DNA from: Azonexus sp.
GTDB taxonomy: Bacteria > Pseudomonadota > Gammaproteobacteria > Burkholderiales > Rhodocyclaceae
Direction of reading: 5' to 3'
NCBI GenBank assembly: GCA_017983615.1
Contig: JAGOBB010000006.1
Span: forward strand, 62,001 to 126,000
DNA length: 64,000 bases
Shown: piece by piece, positions 53,654 through 62,518 of the stretch
Layout: each line of letters opens with the position of its first letter
How positions within the stretch are numbered: the stretch's first letter is position 1
Notes under the pieces: generated by a model
The model's database searches: none
Seen by the model: the letters and a program-made list of their open reading frames with translations, nothing else
What the model was told of the DNA's origin: nothing
Position numbers and translations under genes: made by a program

Positions 53654-54611
53654 CCCCCAATCCCCCAACAACGACACCGCCTGGGAGCGCAAGGTCCTGG
53701 AAAAGCTGGCCTTCGCCGCGCTTGACGAGCAGCGGGCCCGGCGGCGCTGGGGTAGTTTTTTCAAGGCCCTCGGATTCGTATATCTGCTGGTCGTGTTGGT
53801 CGCCGTCGTAGACTGGGGTAGCGGGGCTGAACATCAAGTCCGACATACTGCCATCGTCAATCTGAACGGCGTCATCGAAGCCAAGGGCGAGGCCAGTGCC
53901 GAGAATCTCGTTACCGCACTGAACAGCGCTTTTGAGGAAAAAAATGTTGCGGGCGTCATCTTGCGCATCAACAGCCCGGGCGGCAGCCCTGTCCAGGCAG
54001 GCATCGTCAACGACGAAATCCGCCGGCTGCGAGGCAAGCACCCGGACAAACCCCTTTACGCCGTAGTCGAGGACATGTGCGCCTCTGGTGGCTACTATGT
54101 AGCGGCCGCGGCCGATAGCATCTATGTCAACAAGGCCAGCATTGTTGGATCAATCGGCGTGCTGATGGATGGTTTTGGGTTTACCGGCACGATGGACAAG
54201 GCCGGCGTCGAACGCCGCCTGCTGACGGCCGGCGAGAACAAGGGCTTTCTCGACCCCTTCTCACCCCAGGCGCCGCAACATAAGGCGCACGCCCAGCTGT
54301 TGCTGAACGACATCCACAAGCAGTTCATCGACGTGGTGAAGACCGGGCGCGGCAATCGCCTCAAGGAAACGCCAGAAATGTTCTCGGGCCTGATGTGGAC
54401 GGGCGCCCAGAGTATTCAGCTTGGTCTCGCCGATGACTATGGCAGTGTTGACTCAGTTGCCAGAGATGTCATCAAGGCCGAAAAGGTTCTCGATTATTCT
54501 GTCCAGGACAACATTGCCGAGCGCTTTGCCAAGCGCCTCGGCGCCAGCACCTCTGCCGGTTTCTGGAAGGGCGTTTCGGAAAGCGTACTCGGTAGCGTCC
54601 GTCTTCGCTGA
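53646..54611 (+). CDS. sppA: Signal peptide peptidase SppA, short form
   Basis: A 321-residue S49 peptidase. A cytoplasmic N-terminus is followed by one TM helix (about 42-62). The protease domain has ILRINSPGGSPVQAG near 118, the serine in MCASGGYYVAAAAD near 155 and NKASIVGSIGVL near 178. It would degrade cleaved signal peptides in the membrane. The short, single-domain form is common in betaproteobacteria. ATG 53646 overlaps the Rieske gene. Confidence 0.9.
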   Translation: MDNPQSPNNDTAWERKVLEKLAFAALDEQRARRRWGSFFKALGFVYLLVVLVAVVDWGSGAEHQVRHTAIVNLNGVIEAKGEASAENLVTALNSAFEEKNVAGVILRINSPGGSPVQAGIVNDEIRRLRGKHPDKPLYAVVEDMCASGGYYVAAAADSIYVNKASIVGSIGVLMDGFGFTGTMDKAGVERRLLTAGENKGFLDPFSPQAPQHKAHAQLLLNDIHKQFIDVVKTGRGNRLKETPEMFSGLMWTGAQSIQLGLADDYGSVDSVARDVIKAEKVLDYSVQDNIAERFAKRLGASTSAGFWKGVSESVLGSVRLR

Positions 54612-54614
54612 CGG

Positions 54615-55322
54615 TCAGGCCAATAGCAAGAACACCGTCGGACGCCGCTCGATTTCGGGCGGCGTTTGTTTTTTCCATTGCTGGATGGTCCGCGTCGATA
54701 CCGACTCCCCGGGCAGTGTCAGGTCGGTCGCAACCGTCAGGCGGGTTCCGGGGTGGCAGGCTTGCAGGATTGCATCAAACATCGCCCGGTTGCGGTAAGG
54801 CGTCTCGATGAAGATCTGCGTTTGCTCGCGCTTTCGAGATTCAAGTTCAAGATCACGCAAGGCCTTCGAGCGGTCAGCATCCTTGGCTGGCAGATAACCC
54901 TGAAAAGCGAAACGCTGCCCGTTCAATCCGGAGGCCATCAAGGCCAGCAGAAGGGATGAGGGGCCAATCAGCGGCACAATGCGAATATCTTCCCGCTGTG
55001 CCAATGCGACCAGATTGGCGCCGGGGTCGGCTACGGCAGGGCAACCCGCTTCGGAAAGGAGGCCAACGTCATGTCCGGCCCGTAGCGGGGCGAGCAGGCG
55101 ATCCAGTACATCGGCGCGCGTATGCTCGTTCAATTCTTCAAGTTGCAGTTCCTGCAAAGGCTTGTCGGTGCCTGCTGCTTTCAGGAAGGCGCGTGCTGTC
55201 TTGGCCTGCTCGACAACGAAGTGGGTCAGCGGACGAACTGTCGACAAGACACTCGGCGGCAGTGAATCCTGTGGCGGTGTCGGGCCGAGCGGTACCGGGA
55301 TCAGATAGAGGGTGCCTGCCAT
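54615..55322 (-). CDS. RsmI-like SAM-dependent methyltransferase
   Basis: A 235-residue tetrapyrrole-methylase-fold protein. It begins [13 protein letters not shown], and GLLSEAGCPAVADPG near 95, IGPSSLLLALMASGL near 120 and IFIETPYRNRAMFDAI near 170 are seen. It belongs to the group related to the 16S rRNA 2'-O-methyltransferase RsmI, but is more distant than true RsmI. Its substrate is unknown. It overlaps the Maf-like gene upstream. The 3' end is three bases from the convergent sppA stop. Confidence 0.82.
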   Translation of the reverse strand: MAGTLYLIPVPLGPTPPQDSLPPSVLSTVRPLTHFVVEQAKTARAFLKAAGTDKPLQELQLEELNEHTRADVLDRLLAPLRAGHDVGLLSEAGCPAVADPGANLVALAQREDIRIVPLIGPSSLLLALMASGLNGQRFAFQGYLPAKDADRSKALRDLELESRKREQTQIFIETPYRNRAMFDAILQACHPGTRLTVATDLTLPGESVSTRTIQQWKKQTPPEIERRPTVFLLLA

Positions 55323-55903
55323 CAAAGGACCGCCACACCCTGGCGACGCAACATGTCACACAGGGCGATCAAGGGCAGGCCGACCAGGGCATTCGGGTCG
55401 TCACCACGCATGCTCTGCAACAAGGCAATCCCCAACCCCTCAGACTTTGCCGATCCGGCACAGTTGTAGGCCGGTTCGCGGCGCAGGTAGTTCTCGATTT
55501 CAGCATCGCTGAGCGAGCGGAAGGTAACCAACGTAGGAATGCCCCGGACATCGGCCTCGCCGGTTCGCGCGTTGAGAAGACACAATCCGGTGTAGAAATT
55601 GACAGTCTTCCCAGATAGTGCGCGCAACTGCTCGACGGCGCGTTCGTACGTTCCAGGTTTTCCGTAAATTTTGCCTTTGACAGTAGCAACCTGATCGCTG
55701 CCGATAATCAGTGCATCGCCATGGCTGTCGACCACAGCCCTGGCCTTGGCTTCAGAAAGCCGCAAGGCCATGGCTTCGGGTGTTTCCCCTGGGAGCGCGG
55801 CTTCGTCGGTTTGCGGATTGGCCACTTCGAAAGGCAGGCCGAGGCGGCCCAGAAGTTCACGGCGGTAAGGCGAGGTCGAGGCTAGAATCAGTTTCTGCGG
55901 CAT
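55322..55903 (-). CDS. Maf-like nucleotide pyrophosphatase (YceF type)
   Basis: A 193-residue Maf-family pyrophosphatase. [20 protein letters not shown] opens the protein, [22 protein letters not shown] follows near 35 and [17 protein letters not shown] near 72. YceF-type members hydrolyse m7GTP and similar modified nucleotides. The location next to the yceD-rpmF-plsX block is the standard one for yceF. ATG 55903 (MPQKLIL) fits the family; the frame extends upstream to 55990 without homology. Confidence 0.9.
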   Translation of the reverse strand: MPQKLILASTSPYRRELLGRLGLPFEVANPQTDEAALPGETPEAMALRLSEAKARAVVDSHGDALIIGSDQVATVKGKIYGKPGTYERAVEQLRALSGKTVNFYTGLCLLNARTGEADVRGIPTLVTFRSLSDAEIENYLRREPAYNCAGSAKSEGLGIALLQSMRGDDPNALVGLPLIALCDMLRRQGVAVL

Positions 55904-56014
55904 GAAAGACTCGTTACAACAAAGTGTTGCGATGAATACTTGAAGCAGCACTTTGTTTTGACTTGGAAAGCCAAAAATAATATCATTCAATGTTTAAGTC
56001 GCAACAGATCAAGA

Positions 56015-56503
56015 TTGAAAAGGATTTCGGACGCTTTCGCATTTGCTAGGGATGGTCGTGTTCTCGAGGGAACGCTGGCCGTCGCCGACCTTGAACGCCT
56101 GCATGACTTGCTGGCTGAATTGGCAGGAGAGGTAACTTTCCGCCTTCAAGGATTCAAGGGCGAAAACGGAGAACCCATGCTGCACTTGGTGGTTTCGGGG
56201 CTTGTTCCCTTGGCTTGCCAGCGCTGCCTGGAACCCGTGCCTTGCGATCTTGATGTCGACACCCTGCTGGAACTCGTTCCCGAAGGTGCCGATTTGTCGC
56301 AAGACGAACTGGAAGACGACACCCGGGATTTCCTGCCGGTGGTACGCGAACTGGATGTGGCCGAGTTGGTTGAGGATGAAATCCTCCTCGCCCTGCCAGT
56401 GGCGCCGCGGCACGAAAAATGTGGTTTGCCTGGTGCGGCCGATGCGGGCGAACGGATCAATCCGTTCGCTGCATTGTCCGGGCTAAAAGGCAAGCCGAAC
56501 TGA
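56015..56503 (+). CDS. YceD/DUF177 family protein
   Basis: A 162-residue protein of the YceD family that precedes rpmF in most bacteria. SDAFAFARDGRVLEGTL near residue 5 and the cysteine motif LACQRCLEPVPCDLDVD near 70 are typical. EDEILLALPVAPRHEKC closes the conserved core. It is linked to 23S rRNA or large-subunit maturation in plants and bacteria. The start is uncertain: TTG 56015 gives a family-like N-terminus. ATG at 55990 is in a different frame and stops early. Confidence 0.82.
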   Translation: MKRISDAFAFARDGRVLEGTLAVADLERLHDLLAELAGEVTFRLQGFKGENGEPMLHLVVSGLVPLACQRCLEPVPCDLDVDTLLELVPEGADLSQDELEDDTRDFLPVVRELDVAELVEDEILLALPVAPRHEKCGLPGAADAGERINPFAALSGLKGKPN

Positions 56504-56521
56504 TTTTTTTGGAGTATCAAC

Positions 56522-56701
56522 ATGGCCGTTCAACAGAACAAAAAGTCCCCGTCAAAGCGTGGCATGCATCGCGCTCACGATTTCCTGACCACCCCGCCGC
56601 TGGCCGTAGAGCCGACCACTGGCGAAGTGCATCTGCGTCACCACATCTCCCCGACCGGTTTCTACCGCGGCAAGAAGGTCGTCAAGGGCAAGGGCGAGTA
56701 A
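56522..56701 (+). CDS. rpmF: 50S ribosomal protein L32
   Basis: A 59-residue basic protein, [20 protein letters not shown], with [19 protein letters not shown] toward the end. It is the typical length for L32, which lacks the zinc-type cysteines here. GGAG precedes the ATG. It lies between yceD and plsX, as in E. coli, and is followed by a terminator. Confidence 0.96.
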   Translation: MAVQQNKKSPSKRGMHRAHDFLTTPPLAVEPTTGEVHLRHHISPTGFYRGKKVVKGKGE

Positions 56702-56711
56702 TCGTTCAATG

Positions 56712-56754
56712 AAGGGCAGGCTGGCTCTACCTTGAGCCGCCTGCCTTTTCTTTT
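56712..56754 (+). terminator. Terminator after rpmF
   Basis: GGCAGGC...GCCTGCC, with an inner GGCTC/GAGCC, is followed by TTTTCTTTT. It lies just before plsX. Since plsX begins at once, partial read-through is likely. Confidence 0.85.
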
Positions 56755-56760
56755 GCCCAT

Positions 56761-57789
56761 ATGACAACCCGCATTGCCATTGATTGCATGGGGGGTGACC
56801 ACGGTCCGTCTGTGACGGTGCCGGCGGCCATTCAGTTTCTTGCGGAGCATCCGTCAGCCAATCTCGTCCTGGTCGGTCAGGAGGAAGTATTGCGCCCGTT
56901 GCTCGGCAACCATGCCAACGATTCCCGCATTCGTCTTGTTCACGCCACCGAAGTTGTTGGCATGGACGAGTCGCCGGCCCTCGCGCTGCGCAACAAGAAG
57001 GATTCGTCCATGCGGGTCGCTATCAACCAGGTCAAATCCGGAGATGCAGACGCCTGCGTTTCTGCCGGCAATACTGGTGCCCTGATGGCGATTTCCCGCT
57101 TTGTACTGAAGATGCTTCCTGGCATCGACCGGCCGGCTATCTGTGCGCCACTGCCGACCGTCAACGGCCACACCCACATGCTGGACCTGGGTGCCAATGT
57201 TGATTGCGGCCCGGAGCATCTGCTGCAGTTCGGCATCATGGGCGCCATGCTGGTCGCCGCCATGGAGCACAAGGATCAACCTACCGTCGGTATCCTCAAT
57301 ATCGGCGAAGAGGAAATCAAGGGTAACGAGGTCGTCAAAGCCGCAGCCGAACTGCTTCGTGGTTCTGATCTGAACTTCATTGGCAATGTCGAGGGTGACG
57401 GCATTTACAAGGGAGATGCCGACGTAATTGTTTGCGACGGCTTTGTCGGAAATGTTGCCTTGAAGACTTCCGAGGGGCTGGCCCAGATGCTGGCTTCATC
57501 ATTGCGTGGTGAGTTCAAGCGCAACTGGCTGACCAAACTTGCTGCCCTGATTGCCATTTCGGTGTTGAACAATTTCAAGAAGCGTTTCGACCATCGTCGC
57601 TACAACGGCGCCATCCTTCTGGGACTCAAGGGTATTTCCGTCAAGAGTCACGGTTCGGCGGATGTCCTGGCTTTTGGCAACGCCATTTCGCGCGCCTTCG
57701 ATGCGGCCGAGAACCGTGTGGTCGAACGAATTTCTAGCCGAATCGCCGCGATGATCCCGGCCCCCGCTACCGCTGTGGAGAACGTCTGA
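56761..57789 (+). CDS. plsX: Phosphate acyltransferase PlsX
   Basis: A 342-residue enzyme that makes acyl-phosphate from acyl-ACP for membrane phospholipids. [19 protein letters not shown] opens it. [12 protein letters not shown] near 102, [10 protein letters not shown] near 127 and [13 protein letters not shown] near 230 are conserved. It is the first fatty acid/phospholipid gene after rpmF. The start has no clear ribosome-binding site. Confidence 0.95.
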   Translation: MTTRIAIDCMGGDHGPSVTVPAAIQFLAEHPSANLVLVGQEEVLRPLLGNHANDSRIRLVHATEVVGMDESPALALRNKKDSSMRVAINQVKSGDADACVSAGNTGALMAISRFVLKMLPGIDRPAICAPLPTVNGHTHMLDLGANVDCGPEHLLQFGIMGAMLVAAMEHKDQPTVGILNIGEEEIKGNEVVKAAAELLRGSDLNFIGNVEGDGIYKGDADVIVCDGFVGNVALKTSEGLAQMLASSLRGEFKRNWLTKLAALIAISVLNNFKKRFDHRRYNGAILLGLKGISVKSHGSADVLAFGNAISRAFDAAENRVVERISSRIAAMIPAPATAVENV

Positions 57790-57791
57790 TT

Positions 57792-58751
57792 ATGTACGCA
57801 CGCCTGATCGGTACTGGCAGCTATCTTCCGGGCAACCCCGTCAGCAACAACGACCTGGCTGCTCGCGGCATTGATACCAACGACGAGTGGATCGTTACCC
57901 GTACCGGCATTCGTAGCCGTTATCTGGCTGAGCTTGGCACGACTTCAAGTGAACTTGGCCTGATCGCCGCTCAACGGGCGCTGGAAATGGCTGGTGTGCC
58001 GGCAGCAGACCTCGACCTGATTATTGTCGCGACCTCGACGCCTGATTACATCTTTCCCAGTACCGCCTGCCTTATTCAGGGAAAACTGGGTAACAAAAGG
58101 GCGGCCGCTTTCGATGTTCAGGCCGTATGCGCCGGGTTCACCTATGCCCTGGGTATCGCCGAAAAATTCATACGATCAGGCAGCCACAAAAAGGCTCTGG
58201 TCATCGGTGCGGAAGTCTTTTCACGTATTCTCGACTGGAGCGACCGTGGCACCTGCGTGCTGTTCGGCGATGGTGCCGGCGCAGTCGTTCTCGAAGCGTC
58301 AGACAAGCCGGGAATCCTGGCCACTGCCATGCATGCCGACGGTAGCCAGAACGGCATCCTGAACGTACCCGGACAAATCTGTGGCGGTCAGGTCACCGGT
58401 GATCCCTTCCTGCGCATGGACGGCCAGGCTGTGTTCAAATTCGCAGTGCGTGTGCTGGCCGAGGTAGCCGAGGAGGTTTGCCATACCGCTGACGTCAAAA
58501 CCACCGATGTGGATTGGCTGATACCTCATCAGGCGAATATCCGGATCATTGAAGCCACCGGCAAAAAACTCGGCGTTGATCGCAACCGGGTCATTGTTAC
58601 CGTTGACCGTCATGGCAATACTTCAGCAGCCTCGGTACCGCTGGCGCTGGATGAGGCGGTGCGCGACGGACGAATCCAGCACGGACAGAAAGTTCTGGTC
58701 GAGGGCGTCGGCGGTGGCTTCACCTGGGGCGCTGCCCTGTTCGAGTTTTAA
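57792..58751 (+). CDS. fabH: Beta-ketoacyl-ACP synthase III
   Basis: A 319-residue condensing enzyme that joins acetyl-CoA to malonyl-ACP to start fatty acid synthesis. The catalytic Cys is in [13 protein letters not shown] near 113, the His in [10 protein letters not shown] near 245 and the Asn in [12 protein letters not shown] near 275. It follows plsX by two bases, in the standard order. Confidence 0.96.
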   Translation: MYARLIGTGSYLPGNPVSNNDLAARGIDTNDEWIVTRTGIRSRYLAELGTTSSELGLIAAQRALEMAGVPAADLDLIIVATSTPDYIFPSTACLIQGKLGNKRAAAFDVQAVCAGFTYALGIAEKFIRSGSHKKALVIGAEVFSRILDWSDRGTCVLFGDGAGAVVLEASDKPGILATAMHADGSQNGILNVPGQICGGQVTGDPFLRMDGQAVFKFAVRVLAEVAEEVCHTADVKTTDVDWLIPHQANIRIIEATGKKLGVDRNRVIVTVDRHGNTSAASVPLALDEAVRDGRIQHGQKVLVEGVGGGFTWGAALFEF

Positions 58752-58763
58752 GAGGACGATACC

Positions 58764-59690
58764 ATGTCTTTTGCATTTGTATTTCCTGGTCAGGGCTCGC
58801 AGAGCGTTGGCATGATGGCTGCCTACGGTGATTCCGCCGTGGTCCGCGCCACCTTTGACGAAGCTTCCGCGGCCCTGGGCGACGACCTGTGGGCAATGGT
58901 TGCCGAAGGACTGGCCGAAGCGTTGGCTCAGACGGTGAATACCCAGCCGGTGATGTTGACTGCGGGTATCGCCGTATGGCGCCTATGGCAGGAAAAGGGC
59001 GGCAGGATGCCGGCAATTCTTGCTGGTCACAGTTTGGGCGAGTATTCGGCCCTGGTCGCTGCTGGCGTCATCGAATTGAAGGATGCGGTTCCGCTGGTCC
59101 GCCTGCGTGCCGCGGCAATGCAGGAAGCCGTTCCGGTCGGGACGGGTGCCATGGCAGCCATTCTTGGTCTGAACGACGCGGGTATCGCCGCCGCCTGCGC
59201 TGAGGCTGCGCAAGGAGAGGTTGTCGAACCGGTCAATTTCAATGCCAATGGGCAAACCGTCATTGCCGGCCACAAGGCGGCAGTCGAGCGCGCCATGGAG
59301 GCCTGCAAGGCCCGCGGTGCCAAGATGGCCAAGGCACTGCCGGTATCGGCACCGTTCCATTCTTCGCTGATTCGCCCGGCTGCTGACAAGCTGGCTGCTC
59401 GCCTGGCCGAACTGACCCTCAATGCACCGCGTATTCCGGTCATCAATAACGTCGATGTTTCAATCGAAAACGATCCGGGGCAGATCAAGGATGCGCTGGT
59501 TCGTCAGGCCTACAACCCGGTACGCTGGGTCGAGATCATTCAGGTGATGGGGTCGCTGGGTGTCCAAACCGTGGCCGAATGCGGCCCCGGCAAGGTGCTG
59601 GCCGGCTTGACTAAGCGTTGCGCCGACGGGGTCGTCGGCGTAGCGCTGGCCGATATCGCCTCAATAGAAGCCAATCTGGGCCTGGAGTAA
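58764..59690 (+). CDS. fabD: Malonyl-CoA:ACP transacylase
   Basis: A 308-residue enzyme that loads malonate onto ACP. FPGQGSQSVGM is at the N-terminus, the nucleophile is in AGHSLGEYSALVAAG near 92, and the catalytic His is in SAPFHSSLI near 200. The length is typical. It lies 12 bp after fabH, with GAGGAC upstream. Confidence 0.96.
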   Translation: MSFAFVFPGQGSQSVGMMAAYGDSAVVRATFDEASAALGDDLWAMVAEGLAEALAQTVNTQPVMLTAGIAVWRLWQEKGGRMPAILAGHSLGEYSALVAAGVIELKDAVPLVRLRAAAMQEAVPVGTGAMAAILGLNDAGIAAACAEAAQGEVVEPVNFNANGQTVIAGHKAAVERAMEACKARGAKMAKALPVSAPFHSSLIRPAADKLAARLAELTLNAPRIPVINNVDVSIENDPGQIKDALVRQAYNPVRWVEIIQVMGSLGVQTVAECGPGKVLAGLTKRCADGVVGVALADIASIEANLGLE

Positions 59691-59692
59691 GC

Positions 59693-60433
59693 ATGCTGAC
59701 CGACAAAATTGCTCTCGTTACCGGCGCGACTCGTGGCATTGGCCGCGCCATTGCCCTGGAACTCGGAAAGCAGGGTGCGACGGTGATCGGCACGGCGACC
59801 AGCGATGAAGGGGCTGGGAAGATTTCCGCCTATCTGTCCGACGCCGGCATCAAGGGGAAGGGCGTTGTGCTCAACGTTACCGATGTTGCGCAGACCGATT
59901 CGACCTTGTCCGATCTTGCCAAAGAATTCGGCGCCATCGCCATCCTGGTCAATAACGCCGGCATTACCCGCGACAACCTGGCAATGCGCATGGGGGACGA
60001 TGAATGGGATGCCGTCATTGATACCAATCTGAAGGCGGTTTTCCGGCTTTCACGCGGCGTCATGCGCGGCATGATGAAGGCGCGTTTCGGCCGTATCGTC
60101 AATATTTCTTCGGTAGTCGGTTATTCCGGCAATGCCGGCCAGGCCAATTACTGCGCCGCCAAGGCTGGCGTCGCCGGCCTGAGCCGTTCGCTGGCGCGCG
60201 AATTGGGCAGCCGCAACATCACTGTCAATTGCGTTGCCCCGGGCTTTATCGCAACCGACATGACGCACGCCTTGACCGATGAACAGAAGGCCGCCATGCT
60301 TGCATCCATTCCGCTGGCCCGTGCCGGTACGCCGGAAGATGTTGCGGGCGCTGTCGGCTTCCTGGTTTCTCCTGCTGCCTCGTATGTCACGGGAACCACC
60401 GTGCATGTGAATGGCGGCATGTTTATGGATTGA
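59693..60433 (+). CDS. fabG: 3-oxoacyl-ACP reductase
   Basis: A 246-residue short-chain dehydrogenase. The NADP motif is VTGATRGIGRAIALELG near 9, NNAGITRDNLAMRM near 88 and the catalytic Tyr-Lys in SGNAGQANYCAAKAGVAGL near 150. The end GTTVHVNGGMFMD is typical of FabG. The start is two bases after the fabD stop. Confidence 0.96.
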   Translation: MLTDKIALVTGATRGIGRAIALELGKQGATVIGTATSDEGAGKISAYLSDAGIKGKGVVLNVTDVAQTDSTLSDLAKEFGAIAILVNNAGITRDNLAMRMGDDEWDAVIDTNLKAVFRLSRGVMRGMMKARFGRIVNISSVVGYSGNAGQANYCAAKAGVAGLSRSLARELGSRNITVNCVAPGFIATDMTHALTDEQKAAMLASIPLARAGTPEDVAGAVGFLVSPAASYVTGTTVHVNGGMFMD

Positions 60434-60462
60434 TATCGCTAAGCCTCGGCTTTTGGTAGAAT
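60430..60462 (+). promoter_or_regulatory. Possible acpP promoter
   Basis: TAGAAT at 60457 fits a -10 box. TTGATA at 60430 is spaced 21 bp away, too long for an ideal -35. A T8 tract follows. A promoter here would fit the high expression of acpP. Confidence 0.35.
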
Positions 60463-60488
60463 CACAACGTTTTTTTTCGTACCCCTGA

Positions 60489-60743
<255 letters not shown>

Positions 60744-60765
60744 GCCAATTCCGGTTTGAACCAGG

Positions 60766-60791
60766 CAAGGCCGGCCTCATGGGCCGGCCTT
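60766..60791 (+). terminator. Hairpin between acpP and fabF
   Basis: CAAGGCCGGCC and GGCCGGCCTTG pair across a four-base loop. No T-tract follows, so it is more likely an attenuator or RNA stabiliser than a full terminator. Confidence 0.6.
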
Positions 60792-60816
60792 GCTACATTT
60801 GCTTTCGGAGTGCATC

Positions 60817-62052
60817 TTGGCACGTCGCAGAGTCGTCATCACTGGCCTGGGTTTGATTTCCCCGGTCGGCAACAGCGTCGAAGAAGGCTGGCAGAACATT
60901 ATCGCCGGCGTTTCTGGTATCGCTCCCGTCACCCGTTTCGACACCTCCACTTTCCCGGTCAAGTTTGCCGGCGAAGTGAAGAATTTCGATATCACCCAAT
61001 ATATTTCCGCCAAGGATGCCCGTCGTATGGATAGATTTATCCATTACGGTCTGGCGGCTGGCATGCAGGCCGTGCGTGACGCCGGACTGGACAAGGAAGG
61101 CTCGGCCGACCCGGAGCGTGTAGGCGTCGCCATTGGCTCCGGCATTGGCGGCTTGCCGCTGATCGAGGAAACCAAGGACGAATACATCGCTGGTGGCGTG
61201 CGCAAGGTGTCGCCATTCTTCGTGCCCGGGTCGATCATCAACATGATCTCCGGCAACCTGTCGATCGAATATGGTTTCAAGGGGCCGAACCTGGCCATAG
61301 TGACGGCCTGCACGACTGGTACTCACTCCATAGGCGAAGCGGCGCGTCTCATTGAGTACGGCGACGCCGATGTTATGGTCGCCGGCGGTGCTGAATCGAC
61401 GGTGTCGCCGCTCGGTATGGGTGGATTCAGCGCGGCCCGTGCGCTGTCGACGCGCAATGAAGATCCGACGACGGCCAGCCGTCCGTGGGACAAGGATCGC
61501 GACGGATTCGTGCTGGGCGAGGGAGCTGGTGTGCTGGTCCTTGAAGAGTACGAACACGCCAAGGCACGTGGAGCCAAGATCTACGCTGAAGTGGCTGGCT
61601 ACGGCATGAGTGCCGATGCTTACCACATCACGGCACCGAACATGGATGGCCCGCGCCGTTCGATGGTCAACGCCCTTAAAAATGCTGGCGTTTCCCCGGC
61701 CGACGTTCAGTACGTCAATGCCCATGGCACTTCGACGCCGCTTGGCGACAAGAATGAATCGGATGCCATCAAGGCTGCCTTCGGCGACTCCGCCTACAAG
61801 ATCGTCGTCAATTCGACCAAGTCGATGACCGGCCATCTGCTCGGTGGTGCCGGTGGCGTCGAGTCGTTGTTTACAGTTCTGGCGATCCATCACCAGATTT
61901 CACCGCCAACCATCAATATCTTCAATCAGGATCCGGAATGCGATCTGGACTACTGCGCCAATGCAGCGCGTCCGATGAAGATTGATATCGCGCTGAAAAA
62001 CAACTTCGGCTTCGGCGGAACCAACGGTTCGCTGGTCTTCAAGCGCATCTAA
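60817..62052 (+). CDS. fabF: Beta-ketoacyl-ACP synthase II
   Basis: A 411-residue condensing enzyme for chain elongation. RRRVVITGLGLISPVGN opens it. The catalytic Cys is in VTACTTGTHSIGEAARL near 164, and the His pair in NAHGTSTPLGD near 303 and KSMTGHLLGGAGG near 340. The start TTG 60817 has CGGAG upstream at good spacing; no ATG fits. It is the last gene of the fatty acid cluster. Confidence 0.95.
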   Translation: MARRRVVITGLGLISPVGNSVEEGWQNIIAGVSGIAPVTRFDTSTFPVKFAGEVKNFDITQYISAKDARRMDRFIHYGLAAGMQAVRDAGLDKEGSADPERVGVAIGSGIGGLPLIEETKDEYIAGGVRKVSPFFVPGSIINMISGNLSIEYGFKGPNLAIVTACTTGTHSIGEAARLIEYGDADVMVAGGAESTVSPLGMGGFSAARALSTRNEDPTTASRPWDKDRDGFVLGEGAGVLVLEEYEHAKARGAKIYAEVAGYGMSADAYHITAPNMDGPRRSMVNALKNAGVSPADVQYVNAHGTSTPLGDKNESDAIKAAFGDSAYKIVVNSTKSMTGHLLGGAGGVESLFTVLAIHHQISPPTINIFNQDPECDLDYCANAARPMKIDIALKNNFGFGGTNGSLVFKRI

Positions 62053-62075
62053 CTAAGTCTTTTTCGCAGGGAATC

Positions 62076-62115
62076 GAACGGTGCAGTTTCCGGTCATCAT
62101 CGGACTGCACCGTTC
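62076..62115 (+). promoter_or_regulatory. 12-bp stem-loop around the ygfX-like start codon
   Basis: GAACGGTGCAGT (62076-62087) pairs perfectly with ACTGCACCGTTC (62104-62115), with a 16-nt loop. The GTG start (62081) lies in the 5' arm, so the folded RNA would hide it. Confidence 0.75.
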
Positions 62116-62518
62116 CAGCTTTCTGGATGCCGGATTTGGCATTCTCCTCGTATCCGCAGGGGCGCTAACGGCGGCCTGGCCTCAAACCGAGCCATATCGC
62201 CTGCTTCTCCTGGCATGGATAGCCGTGGCTGGGCTCCTTACGTGGAGGCGCCTGACACCTGCATTTTCTGCGATAAGACTCGAGCACGACGGCCGAATAA
62301 TGGTGATGCGTTGCGGCGAGGCAGAATTCGTTGCCGCAGAACCCCAGCCCGGCGCGATCGTCCATCCTTGGCTATGCGTTGTTCGCCTGAAAATGGCCGA
62401 TGGCCGAGTCCGGACCTTGAATGCTACGGTCGGCCCTAAAAATTGCCAAAATTTCAGACGCTTGCGCGTTTTCCTGCGCTGGCGCGCAAAATTCAACGAA
62501 CCGGCTGACGACGCCTGA
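62081..62518 (+). CDS. YgfX-like inner-membrane protein
   Basis: A 145-residue protein with two N-terminal TM helices (about 16-34 and 40-55) and a soluble C-terminal domain. The size, the two-helix N-terminus and the position between fabF and nadB fit betaproteobacterial YgfX-like proteins, named after the E. coli toxin-like partner of SdhE. The toxin role is debated, and no sdhE-type gene is nearby here. The GTG start is buried in a hairpin. The residues [13 protein letters not shown] near 114 are encoded by a full-length dispersed-word copy. It overlaps nadB by 26 bp, tail to tail. Confidence 0.6.
   Translation: MQFPVIIGLHRSSFLDAGFGILLVSAGALTAAWPQTEPYRLLLLAWIAVAGLLTWRRLTPAFSAIRLEHDGRIMVMRCGEAEFVAAEPQPGAIVHPWLCVVRLKMADGRVRTLNATVGPKNCQNFRRLRVFLRWRAKFNEPADDA
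62420..62455 (+). repeat. Dispersed word, copy 12 (long form)
   Basis: Exact core, then CGGCCCTAAAAATTGCC and AAAATTTC. It is inside the ygfX-like gene and encodes NATVGPKN. Confidence 0.85.

Noticed and set aside
55990..56046. ATG at 55990 as the start of the YceD gene
   Set aside because: It is in another frame and reaches a stop after 19 codons. The family N-terminus fits the TTG at 56015.
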